Positions 24,867 through 33,160 are shown, numbered from the stretch's first letter. The stretch: DNA of 64,000 nucleotides from RACS-047 sp031553855 (GCA_031553855.1 JAVBKW010000026.1:1-64000); one strand, 5' to 3'. Made by a program: numbers and translations. The notes: generated by a model not told the origin, from the sequence alone.

Positions 24867-25250
24867 ATGGCTGAAAGATTTGAAATTTATAAGTGCGGGA
24901 TTTGCGGGAACGTTGCAGAAGTAGTCGAGGGAAAGGGCGGCGTTTTAGATTGCTGCGGCCGCGAGATGAAACTGCTTGCCGAAAACTCTACCGACGCGGC
25001 TAAGGAAAAGCACGTTCCGGTTATTGAAGAAACAAATGAGGGTTATATTGTAAAAGTAGGCTCCATTGAGCATCCGATGATCGAGGCTCATTATATTGAA
25101 TTTGTTGAGCTTAGCGTTGACGGGAAAAGATACAAAAAATATCTTGAGCCTTCCGATAAGCCGGAGTTTGAATTTAAAGTTGCTAAAGGCAGGAGTGTTT
25201 CTGCGCGCGAGTACTGCAATCTTCACGGCTTGTGGAAAGCGGTCAAGTAA
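24867..25250 (+). CDS. dfx: Desulfoferrodoxin (2Fe superoxide reductase)
   Basis: A 127-residue protein with two iron sites. The N-terminal desulforedoxin-like domain has CGIC (residues 10-13) and CC (residues 29-30) for the Fe(SCys)4 centre. The superoxide reductase domain follows with KHVPVIEE, SIEHPMIEAHYIEF and the C-terminal EYCNLHGLW, giving the four His and one Cys of the active centre. It reduces superoxide to hydrogen peroxide in the cytoplasm of anaerobes. SD GGGAGGAG (24852-24859) precedes ATG 24867. It has its own very strong promoter and no close partner gene. Confidence 0.93.
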   Translation: MAERFEIYKCGICGNVAEVVEGKGGVLDCCGREMKLLAENSTDAAKEKHVPVIEETNEGYIVKVGSIEHPMIEAHYIEFVELSVDGKRYKKYLEPSDKPEFEFKVAKGRSVSAREYCNLHGLWKAVK

Positions 25251-25321
25251 TTGTTGAAAACTATATTATTTTGTAGATTTTTATCAAAAAAATAACTTCA
25301 AAAAAATAGTTTGAAATTCAA

Positions 25322-25360
25322 TTGAATTTTGAGATTAATATGTTATAATTGAAAGGTATG
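25322..25360 (+). promoter_or_regulatory. Acyltransferase promoter, near-leaderless geometry
   Basis: -35 TTGAAT (25322-25327), 16-nt spacer ending TGT, -10 TATAAT (25344-25349), then 8 nt and ATG 25358. An mRNA starting 7 nt after the -10 would have a 0-2 nt leader. Confidence 0.6.
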
Positions 25361-26563
25361 AAAATCAAAAAAGCTAACAATTTTGTATACTTCATTTTGC
25401 GCTGCATTTTCAGGCCTTATTTGAGGCTGCACTACGGATTGAAGTTCGACAGGAAAATTTCAAAAAAAATCAAGCGTCCGTGCATAATAGTTTCAAACCA
25501 CGTTACGTTTCACGATCAGTTCATCGTCGGTACCGGCTTTAAGTTCGGCATCAATTTTGTAGCGAGCGACAGTCTTTTCAGAAACGGCATCGGCTCGCAT
25601 TTAATGAGGGTGATCGCCCGTCCGATCCCTATAGCAAAAGGCGCGTCCGACCCTTCCACAGTTAAGCATATAATGACCATCGTAAAAAACGGCGGGGCTG
25701 TCGCAATGTTTCCCGAAGGGAACAGAACTTTTTTCGGCGAAACGAGCAATTTTAACCCCACTATAGGAAAGCTTGTTAAAAAACTGAACGTTCCGCTTGT
25801 AATGATAAATATGCGCGGCGGTTTCAACACCGCGCCAAGATGGAAGGAAAAGGTCAGCAAGGGCAAGATGACTGTTTTTGTCAAGAGGGTGCTAGAGCCT
25901 GCCGAGCTTGAAAATCTGAACGGCGATGATATCAATGCAATTATTAAAGATGAGCTGTATTTTAACGAGTTTGAATACAACGCTGAGGCAAAAGTCGCTT
26001 TTAAAGGAAATCATAAGGCCCAGCATCTTGAGACTGCGTTATTCTATTGCCCCTCTTGCGGATCGTTCCATTCTCTTTACTCGGAAAAGGATTTGTTTTT
26101 CTGCCGCGGCTGCGGCGCAAAAGTCCGCTTAAATAAATTCGGTTTTTTTGAAAAGGTCCATAATGCCGAAAAGCTGCCTGAAACAATTTTGCAGTGGAGT
26201 AAAATCCAGTTAGAAAATATTGAAAATATCGATTTTTCTCAATATTCAGACACTCCTTTGTTCTCTGACGAAAAGGTGACGCTGTATTCTTTTGAGCGCG
26301 CAAAAAAGAACGAGTTTATATGCGAGGGCGGTATTTCAATGTACGGCTTTGCGCTAAAAGTAGGCGATAAAACCTTTAACGCCGGAGATATTCTTGAAAT
26401 GGCGATGCAGGGCGTATATAAATTCCAGATATACCTAAAGAACGGCGAAAAATATATGGTAAAAGCGTCGGATAAAAAGACAAATTTATTAAAATATATG
26501 ATATGCGCATATAGGGTAAAACATCTGATTAATAATGAGGAGGAACATTATTACGGCTACTAA
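25358..26563 (+). CDS. PlsC-like acyltransferase fused to a zinc ribbon and C-terminal domain
   Basis: A 401-residue protein. Residues 1-190 are a lysophosphatidic-acid acyltransferase domain with the catalytic block NHVTFHDQ (HxxxxD type), the glycerophosphate-binding FPEGNRT and a basic hydrophobic N-terminus. At about 230-260 there is a zinc ribbon, CPSCGSF...CRGCGAK. The last 120 residues (VTLYSFERAKK...GVYKFQIYLKNGEKYMVKA) look like a beta-rich GRAM/PH-type domain, but I do not assign it firmly. The enzyme part would add the second acyl chain to lysophosphatidate or a related lipid at the membrane. Plain PlsC proteins are about 200-250 residues, so the extra half is unusual. The gene overlaps the next start. 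Confidence 0.8.
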   Translation: MKIKKANNFVYFILRCIFRPYLRLHYGLKFDRKISKKIKRPCIIVSNHVTFHDQFIVGTGFKFGINFVASDSLFRNGIGSHLMRVIARPIPIAKGASDPSTVKHIMTIVKNGGAVAMFPEGNRTFFGETSNFNPTIGKLVKKLNVPLVMINMRGGFNTAPRWKEKVSKGKMTVFVKRVLEPAELENLNGDDINAIIKDELYFNEFEYNAEAKVAFKGNHKAQHLETALFYCPSCGSFHSLYSEKDLFFCRGCGAKVRLNKFGFFEKVHNAEKLPETILQWSKIQLENIENIDFSQYSDTPLFSDEKVTLYSFERAKKNEFICEGGISMYGFALKVGDKTFNAGDILEMAMQGVYKFQIYLKNGEKYMVKASDKKTNLLKYMICAYRVKHLINNEEEHYYGY

Positions 26564-28130
26564 TATTCTTTCGGCGGCGGAAGCCGTCTTCCCGTTCGGG
26601 GCGGGCAACCTGACTTTCGGAGCGATAACAGTTTGCTCGATATTGCTTTTAATGCTTTTTGCAAACATTTTAAGGCGGAAAATCCCTTTTCTGCGCCGCT
26701 CGCTTTTGCCGACCGCCGTTATCGCGGGGCTTTTGGGGCTGGTGATCAAAGAAATAGTCAAGGCCGCCTTTGATTTTGATATCTTCCATATCACGACGCT
26801 GAAAGACATAGTTTTTCATTTCCTTTCCGTAGGCTTTATTGCTCTGTGTTTAAGGGATAAGGACGATTATGCGTACGAAGAGGATAAGGCAAAAGTAAAA
26901 AGAGAAAGGGTAGGCGCGTTTAAATCCGGCAGTATGATAGTCAGCACGTATTTAATGCAGGGTATCGTAGGGCTTGCTGTAACCATTCTCTTGTGTTATA
27001 CGTTTATTCCGCAGCTCAATGCAGGTACCGGACTTATACTCCCGCTCGGTTTCGGGCAGGGCCCCAATCAGGCGTCCAATACCGGCAGTATGTGGGATAC
27101 TAACGGGATTTTTGCGGCGTTCGGCGAAGGCTCCGGCCAAAATTTCGGTATAACTATTGCGGCGTTCGGATTTCTGTGGGCGTCGATCCCGGGCGTGTTC
27201 ATAGTTAACCGGATAGCGAAAAAACGCGGTTTGAAGCTTGTCCGCAACGACTTCCCTAAATCCGGCGACGTTTTTAACCATAAGGTCGAGGAGTCGAATG
27301 AGATCCCGCTTTCTGAATCTATCGATAAATTCACGCTGCAAATTTGTATGGTCGGCGCGGTATACCTTGTTACAATCGGAATCATAATCGGCCTTGAGGC
27401 TTTATTCAGGCTCTCGAACGTCAAGTTTTTGTTAGATCTTATTCCGACTATCTGGGGTTTCTCATTTATGATTTCCGTGCTTATGGCGCTGCTTGTGAAA
27501 AAAATCATGAAAACGCTTTTCAGAAAAGGCGTTATGCACAGAAAATATCCCAACTCCTATATGATGAACAGGATAAGCGGAGCCGCGTTCGATATTTCTA
27601 TCACCGCCGCGCTTTGCATCATATCCCTGATGGCGCTGGGAAAATTGTGGATCCCCGTCCTGATAATGACGACGGTAGGCGGCTTTGCAACGATTTTCTT
27701 CTGTAAATTTTTCTGCGACAGGCTGTATAAGGACTATAAGGACGAGGCGTTTTTAGGTATGTACGGTATGCTCACAGGCACTATTTCCAACGGTATGATA
27801 CTGATCCGCGAAATAGACAATGAGTTTTCGACCCCTGCTGCGGACGACCTCGTTGCAGGCTCCTCTACGGGAATAATACTCGGTTTTCCGCTGCTGCTGC
27901 TTATCGGCATCGCAACGACCGGGCTCAACTGGCTGTACGTGCTTATAATAATCACAGCTTATATGTTCGCGCTTATCGGCTATATGATGAACTGGCATAA
28001 AAAATTGTTTGGCAAAATATTCAAGGGAGCGGGCAATAAGCGCAAACATGGTAATGATGAGGCTGTAATATCTTCAAATATAAGCCCGGATATACCTGAG
28101 GACGAAAACGCGCCTTCGGATCAAAATTAA
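26535..28130 (+). CDS. Sodium/glutamate symporter (GltS-like) family protein
   Basis: A 531-residue polytopic protein with about 12 hydrophobic segments in two halves. The first half carries LPLGFGQGPNQASNTG and FAAFGEGSGQNFGITIAAFGF, a conserved substrate/ion-site pattern of ESS (GltS) relatives; the second half has LGMYGMLTGTISNGMILIREID. It probably moves a carboxylate such as glutamate with sodium, but the substrate is inferred. A polar cytoplasmic tail of about 45 residues follows the last helix. ATG 26535 lacks an SD; GAGGAGG (26537-26543) lies inside the frame, 6 nt before ATT 26550, which may be the real start. The gene overlaps the acyltransferase end. Confidence 0.78.
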   Translation: MRRNIITATNILSAAEAVFPFGAGNLTFGAITVCSILLLMLFANILRRKIPFLRRSLLPTAVIAGLLGLVIKEIVKAAFDFDIFHITTLKDIVFHFLSVGFIALCLRDKDDYAYEEDKAKVKRERVGAFKSGSMIVSTYLMQGIVGLAVTILLCYTFIPQLNAGTGLILPLGFGQGPNQASNTGSMWDTNGIFAAFGEGSGQNFGITIAAFGFLWASIPGVFIVNRIAKKRGLKLVRNDFPKSGDVFNHKVEESNEIPLSESIDKFTLQICMVGAVYLVTIGIIIGLEALFRLSNVKFLLDLIPTIWGFSFMISVLMALLVKKIMKTLFRKGVMHRKYPNSYMMNRISGAAFDISITAALCIISLMALGKLWIPVLIMTTVGGFATIFFCKFFCDRLYKDYKDEAFLGMYGMLTGTISNGMILIREIDNEFSTPAADDLVAGSSTGIILGFPLLLLIGIATTGLNWLYVLIIITAYMFALIGYMMNWHKKLFGKIFKGAGNKRKHGNDEAVISSNISPDIPEDENAPSDQN

Positions 28131-28148
28131 AACTCTTATAAAAACTAG

Positions 28149-28192
28149 AAAAAGCATCTCAAAATGACTTAAACATTTGAGATGCTTTTTTA
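28149..28192. terminator. Bidirectional terminator between symporter and AraC genes
   Basis: AAAAAGCATCTCAAA (28149-28163) pairs with TTTGAGATGCTTTTT (28176-28190) around a 12-nt loop; T-rich on both strands. It separates convergent transcripts. Confidence 0.85.
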
Positions 28193-28253
28193 AATGTCGT
28201 CTAAAAGTTTTTAAATGTCGTCTAAAAGTTTTTAAATGCCGTCGTAAGTTTTT
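28192..28253. repeat. Three tandem 21-bp repeats
   Basis: AAATGTCGTCTAAAAGTTTTT occurs at 28192-28212 and 28213-28233, with a diverged third copy (AAATGCCGTCGTAAGTTTTT) at 28234-28253. It lies directly after the terminator and before the AraC stop. Confidence 0.75.
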
Positions 28254-28278
28254 CCGTCGTAAAGCGGCATAATAGGTA

Positions 28279-29085
28279 TCAGACGCTTTTGTTTTTGGCG
28301 TACTTTTTAGGTGTTATGCCGTACCTTTCTGAAAAAGCGCGGTAGAAGGTGCGCAGAGAGTCGAAGCCGGATTTCATAGCGGTGTCGAGAACTTTTTCGC
28401 CCATAGTGAGAAGGTCGGCGGCATAACCTACGCGTATGTAGTTAAGGTATTCCTTAAAACCTAAATTGGTGTAGGAGTTAAAAATATGTGAAAAATGGTT
28501 CGGAGTATATCCGAACTGGCGTGCAACGGACGCGGCGGAGATATTTTCCGTTATATTGCTGTGCATATACGCTAAAATATCACGCATAGTGGCGGTGCTT
28601 TCGCGTCCGGTTTTCTTTTCAAAACCGATTCCGTAGGTTATAAGCCCTACAACGGACAGAACGATATTGTGTTTGTACAGGTCGCAGTCTGTTTGGTAGG
28701 TCTTTGTGAGCGGGACTATCAGCTGCTCGACTCTTTTAAAAATCTTATCATCCGTCAAAAAATTTTCTTTAAGAACCTGCTTTTTTGTTAAAGCCGTGTA
28801 GGGCGCGATGTTTTTTATGTCGGGAATAATTACGTAGCCTATGGAGCCGGGCTCTAAAATGTCATAGAAATGCACGTCAAAGGCGTCGGCAAAAGAAATG
28901 TCCCCTTTATTAAGAATGCGCGTATTGTTGTTAATCGTTACGCTGATTTTTCCCTTTGTTACAACAAGTATCTCAATGTCGGGATGAAAATGCGGGTCGC
29001 AGCCTAAGGTTTTGAAAAGATCTAGCCGTCCCGTTCTTGACGCCCTTTCAATTTCGTAGAATGTTTCATTGCTTATGTTTTTCAT
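28279..29085 (-). CDS. AraC family regulator of the TIM-barrel/oxidoreductase cassette
   Basis: A 268-residue regulator. Residues about 25-100 are a cupin-like sensor (CDPHFHPDIEILVVTKG, INNNTRILNKGDI). The C-terminal 100 residues hold two helix-turn-helix units: NISAASVARQFGYTPNHFSHIFN, then KVLDTAMKSGFDSLRTFYRAFSERYGITPKKY. It is divergent from four catabolic genes at 29254-33160, so it most likely activates them in response to a sugar-like ligand. The start at 29085 has no SD, and a -10 box ends 6 nt upstream, predicting a leaderless mRNA. Confidence 0.92.
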   Translation of the reverse strand: MKNISNETFYEIERASRTGRLDLFKTLGCDPHFHPDIEILVVTKGKISVTINNNTRILNKGDISFADAFDVHFYDILEPGSIGYVIIPDIKNIAPYTALTKKQVLKENFLTDDKIFKRVEQLIVPLTKTYQTDCDLYKHNIVLSVVGLITYGIGFEKKTGRESTATMRDILAYMHSNITENISAASVARQFGYTPNHFSHIFNSYTNLGFKEYLNYIRVGYAADLLTMGEKVLDTAMKSGFDSLRTFYRAFSERYGITPKKYAKNKSV

Positions 29086-29120
29086 TCTTATATTATATAG
29101 TAATAATGATAAAAAATCAA
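29083..29120 (-). promoter_or_regulatory. AraC-gene promoter, leaderless geometry
   Basis: On the minus strand, -35 TTGATT (29120-29115), 17-nt spacer, -10 TATAAT (29097-29092), then ATAAGA and ATG at 29085. Confidence 0.7.
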
Positions 29121-29166
29121 ATAAAATAGCGTTGAAATCGTAGATTTTGGCAAATAAGAGGATGCC

Positions 29167-29221
29167 GTTTGACTAGAATTTCTTTTATGGATAACGTATA
29201 ATAGAGTCAAACAATTAGTCA
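29167..29221 (+). promoter_or_regulatory. Cassette promoter with repeated AGTCAA half-sites
   Basis: -10 TATAAT (29197-29202) has no -35 at normal spacing. GTTTGACT (29167-29174) and AGTCAAAC (29205-29212) form an inverted pair around it, and AGTCAA is repeated at 29216-29221. These half-sites are candidates for the AraC regulator's operator, consistent with an activator-dependent promoter. Confidence 0.5.
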
Positions 29222-29253
29222 ATATATAGTTAAATAATAAGGGAGTAAATTTA

Positions 29254-29982
29254 ATGATTGCTGTTCAGTTATACTCGCTAAGGGAAGAGATTCAAAAATA
29301 CGGTTTTGAAGAGGTTGCCCGGCAAATTAAGCTTGCCGGTTTTGACGCGGTCGAAACAGCAGGGTTTTACGATATCGGCTATGAGGGCGTTAAAAAAATT
29401 CTCGACGAAAACTCTTTAAAGGTTTGCGGTACGCATACGGGGCTTGCTTCCATTGAAAAAGATTTTGACGAAAATGTTAAAATCCACAGAGCTTTAGGAA
29501 CCGAAAACATTATCATACCCTGGGCGTCGGCGGAGGATTTTAAAAAACCGGACGCGGCGTTAGCAAAAAGAATAAACGAAGTTGCGCTCAAATTAAAAGA
29601 AAAAGGACTTTTCCTCGGCTACCACAACCACGCTCATGAGCTTGAGGGCAAGGATTACTTGACAGAGCTTTACGATAACGCGCCCGCGCTTTACGCCGAA
29701 CTGGACATTTTCTGGCTTAATGTCGGTAAAGACGACGTTAAAAAGAGGATCGGATCGTTGAATAAGCGTATTACCGCGCTGCATATCAAGGAGTTGTCTA
29801 AAGATGGCGCGCAAGCTTTCAATCCAAAGCTTGGCGAAGGTGTAGCGGATCTGAAAAACGCGATCGGCTGCGCTAAGGCCGCGGGCGTGGAAATATTTAT
29901 ATTAGAAGTAGAAAAGTTTGATTGCAGTTATACGGAATATTTGCAGGATGCTGTTAAATTCCTGCGAAAATATGCAGAATAG
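29254..29982 (+). CDS. Sugar phosphate isomerase/epimerase family TIM barrel
   Basis: A 242-residue xylose-isomerase-like TIM barrel (AP-endonuclease 2 superfamily). Visible landmarks are MIAVQLYSLREEI, LAGFDAVETAGFYD, VCGTHTGL, LGYHNHAHEL with metal-ligand His and Glu, ELDIFWLNVG and ALHIKELS, then FILEVEKFD with the last Glu. Members isomerise, epimerise or eliminate sugars and cyclitols; the exact reaction is not readable. SD AAGGGAG (29240-29246) precedes ATG 29254. It is the first gene of the four-gene cassette and is followed by an oxidoreductase after 25 nt. Confidence 0.85.
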   Translation: MIAVQLYSLREEIQKYGFEEVARQIKLAGFDAVETAGFYDIGYEGVKKILDENSLKVCGTHTGLASIEKDFDENVKIHRALGTENIIIPWASAEDFKKPDAALAKRINEVALKLKEKGLFLGYHNHAHELEGKDYLTELYDNAPALYAELDIFWLNVGKDDVKKRIGSLNKRITALHIKELSKDGAQAFNPKLGEGVADLKNAIGCAKAAGVEIFILEVEKFDCSYTEYLQDAVKFLRKYAE

Positions 29983-30007
29983 TAAATATACAAAATAAGA
30001 GGGCATT

Positions 30008-31048
30008 ATGATAAGGACAGCAATTATAGGATACGGCGGAATGGGCGCACATCACGCTCAGCTGATAAAAAACAAAAAAGATTTTTGTGTTGCGGGCGTT
30101 TACGATATCGATCCCGCGCGGCAAGAAACAGGCCGTAAAGACGGTTATAAGGTCTATTCCTCAAAAGAAGAGGTCGCGCTTGATGAGGGAGTTGACGCGG
30201 TGCTTATTGCTACGCCCAACGATTTTCATTTGCCGTATTGCGAGTTTTTCGCGGAGGCAAAAAAGCATATCATCTGCGAAAAACCTGCGTCCGACAGCGT
30301 TAAGAATTTCGATAAAATGGTTTTGTCTGCAAAAAATGCGGGCGTAGTATTGGCAATACACCAGAACCGCCGTCAGGATAAAGACTATCTGGCGGTTCTT
30401 GAAATAATAAGGAGCGGCGTTATCGGTCAGGTCTACCGCCTAGATTCGTTCGTAGTAGGCGCGAACGGTATTCCCGGCGGCTGGCGCAAAATTAAAAAAC
30501 AGGGCGGCGGAATGATGCTCGACTGGGGCGTTCATCTTATCGATCAAATCATGTTGACGCCCGGCTTTGAAAATCCCGGCTCCGTTTTTTGCAAATATTC
30601 CTATATTCAAGGGCACGAAGTTGAGGACGGTTTTTCGCTGACTTTCTTCTATGAAACAGCGGGAACTGAGGTCAATATAGAAGTTCTGACCGGCTGCTAT
30701 GTAAAAAAGCCGAGATGGATAGTTTACGGTACGCTCGGTACTGCCGAAATCACAGGCTTTAATTCAGAAGGCAATATAATTGTGCGCACAGACAGTAATG
30801 AAGAAATAATACCGGCAAAGCTTGGCAACGGGTACAGCCGCACGATGGCCGTTGCGCCGGATTCGCATAGAACAGAACTTAAAATTCCGGACGTAAAGCC
30901 GGACGAAAACTTTTTCTATTCGCAGTTTTATGACGCAGTGTTTAAAAATAAGCCGCACAGCGTAAAAAACAGCGAAGTAAGAAAGGTCATCACCATCATG
31001 GAAAAATGCGAAAAAGCTGCGAAAAAATCCAAAATCATTAAAATTTAA
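30008..31048 (+). CDS. Gfo/Idh/MocA family oxidoreductase (first of two)
   Basis: A 346-residue NAD(P)-dependent oxidoreductase. The Rossmann motif is IIGYGGMGAHHA (residues 6-17); IATPNDFHL and the catalytic-lysine motif ICEKPAS follow. The C-terminal substrate domain has GGGMMLDWGVHLIDQ with the conserved Asp and His. The family oxidises or reduces sugars, inositols and derivatives. It is distinct from its neighbour at 31079 (they share the fold but differ widely). It lies between a TIM barrel and the second oxidoreductase in the AraC-controlled cassette. SD is the AGAGGG before ATG 30008. Confidence 0.9.
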   Translation: MIRTAIIGYGGMGAHHAQLIKNKKDFCVAGVYDIDPARQETGRKDGYKVYSSKEEVALDEGVDAVLIATPNDFHLPYCEFFAEAKKHIICEKPASDSVKNFDKMVLSAKNAGVVLAIHQNRRQDKDYLAVLEIIRSGVIGQVYRLDSFVVGANGIPGGWRKIKKQGGGMMLDWGVHLIDQIMLTPGFENPGSVFCKYSYIQGHEVEDGFSLTFFYETAGTEVNIEVLTGCYVKKPRWIVYGTLGTAEITGFNSEGNIIVRTDSNEEIIPAKLGNGYSRTMAVAPDSHRTELKIPDVKPDENFFYSQFYDAVFKNKPHSVKNSEVRKVITIMEKCEKAAKKSKIIKI

Positions 31049-31078
31049 AAAATATAAATAAGGAGAACTAAAAGGAAA

Positions 31079-32152
31079 ATGGTTAAGCTTAAAGCCGGGA
31101 TCGTAGGCTGCGGAGGCATTGCAAACGGAAAGCATCTGCCAGCGATCAAAAAAATCGAGGATGTGGAAATCACAGCATATTGCGACATTGTTTTAGAGCG
31201 CGCCGCAAAAGCCAACAAGGATTATTCCGACGGCAAGGCAAAGGTTTTTTCAGATTATAAAGAGCTGTTAAAGGAAAAGCTGGATGTTGTGTACGTTTGT
31301 ACGCCCAACAGCTCGCATTGCGAAATAACCGTCGCCGCTTTAGAATCGGGCAAAAACGTTATGTGCGAAAAACCTATGGCTATGAATTATGCCGAAGCAC
31401 AAAAGATGATCGAGGCGCGCAACAAAAGCAAAAAGCTGCTCACAATAGGGTATCAGAACCGCTACCGCCCCGACAGCAAATACCTTAAAAAGGAATGCGA
31501 GGCGGGAGAATTAGGCGACATTTATTTAGTTAAGGCGCATGCGATCCGCCGCAGGGCAGTTCCCACTTGGGGAGTGTTTTTAGACGAAGAAAAGCAGGGC
31601 GGCGGGCCGCTCATCGATATCGGTACGCACGCGCTGGATCTTGCGATGTATATGACCAATAACTATAAGCCTAAATATGCGGTCGGAACAACGTATCACA
31701 AGCTTAATAACGACACTCAAACCGCCAACGCTTGGGGCGACTGGGATCCGAAAAAGTTTACCGTCGAGGACTCGGCTTTCGGCTTTGTCGTTATGGAAAA
31801 CGGCGCGACTATATTTTTGGAAAGCAGCTGGGCGCTCAACAGCCTTGACGTTAAGGAAGCCTCGGTCAGCCTTTCGGGAACAAAAGCGGGAGCGGATATG
31901 ACCGACGGACTCAGGATAAACGGCGTTAAAAATAATGCGCAATATATCTTAAAGCCCAATTTTGCAGCCGGCGGCGTCGATTTTTTTGAAGGCGCCGCGG
32001 CAACGCCTGCCGACGTGGAGGCGAGGGTTTTTGTAAATGCAGTCTTAGGAAAAGGCAAGCTGTGCGTAGAGCCCGAACAAGCGGCGGCCGTCACAAGAAT
32101 TCTGGAAGCTATTTACGAAAGCTCCAAAACAGGCAAGCCGGTATACTTTTAA
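31079..32152 (+). CDS. Gfo/Idh/MocA family oxidoreductase (second of two)
   Basis: A 357-residue member of the same fold: VGCGGIANGKHLPAI, VYVCTPNSSHCEI, MCEKPMAMNYAEA and YQNRYRPDSKYLKK, with GGGPLIDIGTHALDLAMYM as the substrate-site block. SD AAGGAG is 12 nt and AAAGG 3 nt before ATG 31079. Two different oxidoreductases in one operon fit a scheme in which one enzyme oxidises a sugar carbon to a ketone and the other restores it after an intermediate step. The substrate is unknown. Confidence 0.9.
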   Translation: MVKLKAGIVGCGGIANGKHLPAIKKIEDVEITAYCDIVLERAAKANKDYSDGKAKVFSDYKELLKEKLDVVYVCTPNSSHCEITVAALESGKNVMCEKPMAMNYAEAQKMIEARNKSKKLLTIGYQNRYRPDSKYLKKECEAGELGDIYLVKAHAIRRRAVPTWGVFLDEEKQGGGPLIDIGTHALDLAMYMTNNYKPKYAVGTTYHKLNNDTQTANAWGDWDPKKFTVEDSAFGFVVMENGATIFLESSWALNSLDVKEASVSLSGTKAGADMTDGLRINGVKNNAQYILKPNFAAGGVDFFEGAAATPADVEARVFVNAVLGKGKLCVEPEQAAAVTRILEAIYESSKTGKPVYF

Positions 32153-32203
32153 AGAAACAATTGGCTATAAAATGATTTAAAAATTTAAATTAGGAGTTAT
32201 AAG

Positions 32204-33160
32204 ATGATACTGTCCGTTTTTAATCCGATCTTGTATTCTATGAGCTTAGAAGAAAGCCTCAAATATTTAAAATCGCTGGGCGTAGACGCGATGGAGCTTG
32301 GCTGCGGAGGCTATCCGGGTACAACGCACGCAGACGTAAGCGAGTTTGTAAAAAGCGATAAAAAGATTGCGGAGCTGAAAAACCTTTTTGAGAAATATGA
32401 AATGAAGATTTCCGCGCTTTCAGTTCACGGCAACGGCGTACATCCCGTTAAAAAGGTCGCAGATAAGGCAACTTTTGAGCTTGAGTCGGCTTGTGCCGTG
32501 GCAAATAAGCTGGGAGTAGACAGAGTCGTTACTTTTTCGGGCTGCCCGGGCGACGGCAAAAGCGATACGCCTAATTGGGTCGCTACCTGCTGGCCGCCTG
32601 AATACATCAAACTGCTCGAATGGCAGTGGAACGAGGTTTTGATTCCTTACTGGGCCGCTCAAAATAAGATAGCTAAAGACGCAAAAGTTAAAATCGCGCT
32701 TGAAATGCATCCGGGTTTTATGGTTTATAATACCGAAACTATGATGCGCTTAAGAAAGGCGGCGGGGGAATTTATCGGCGCAAACTTTGACCCCTCGCAT
32801 CTTTTGTGGCAGGGTATAGATCCGGCCGAGGCTATAAGGCAAATGGGAGAGGCGATCTTTTTCTTCCATGCCAAAGATACGATGTTCAATTATTCTAAGA
32901 AGAATTTTAAAGGCGTTTTAGACACGTCGTCGTTTACTTCCGAGGCCGAACGCTCGTGGATTTTCAGGACAGTAGGCTGCGGACATTGTAATTTCAAGGA
33001 AATGATAACGTCGCTTAGGATGATAGGCTACGATTACGCGCTTTCTATCGAGCATGAGGATTCGCTTATGACCCCTAAGGAAGGCTTAGAAAAAGCGGTA
33101 AAAAATCTTAAGGACGTGATGATTTACGACGGGGGCAAAAATAACGTTTTCTGGGCGTGA
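32204..33160 (+). CDS. Sugar phosphate isomerase/epimerase family TIM barrel (second)
   Basis: A 318-residue TIM barrel of the xylose-isomerase-like group. It begins MILSVFNPILYSMSLEESL and has GVDAMELGCGGYPG, ISALSVHGNGVHP, VVTFSGCPG, IALEMHPGFMVY, NFDPSHLLWQGIDP, FFFHAKDT and YALSIEHEDSLM, which supply the metal-binding Glu, Asp, His and Glu. It is longer than the first TIM barrel of the cassette and belongs to a different branch. SD TAGGAG precedes ATG 32204. It is the last gene; a strong terminator follows. Confidence 0.87.
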   Translation: MILSVFNPILYSMSLEESLKYLKSLGVDAMELGCGGYPGTTHADVSEFVKSDKKIAELKNLFEKYEMKISALSVHGNGVHPVKKVADKATFELESACAVANKLGVDRVVTFSGCPGDGKSDTPNWVATCWPPEYIKLLEWQWNEVLIPYWAAQNKIAKDAKVKIALEMHPGFMVYNTETMMRLRKAAGEFIGANFDPSHLLWQGIDPAEAIRQMGEAIFFFHAKDTMFNYSKKNFKGVLDTSSFTSEAERSWIFRTVGCGHCNFKEMITSLRMIGYDYALSIEHEDSLMTPKEGLEKAVKNLKDVMIYDGGKNNVFWA

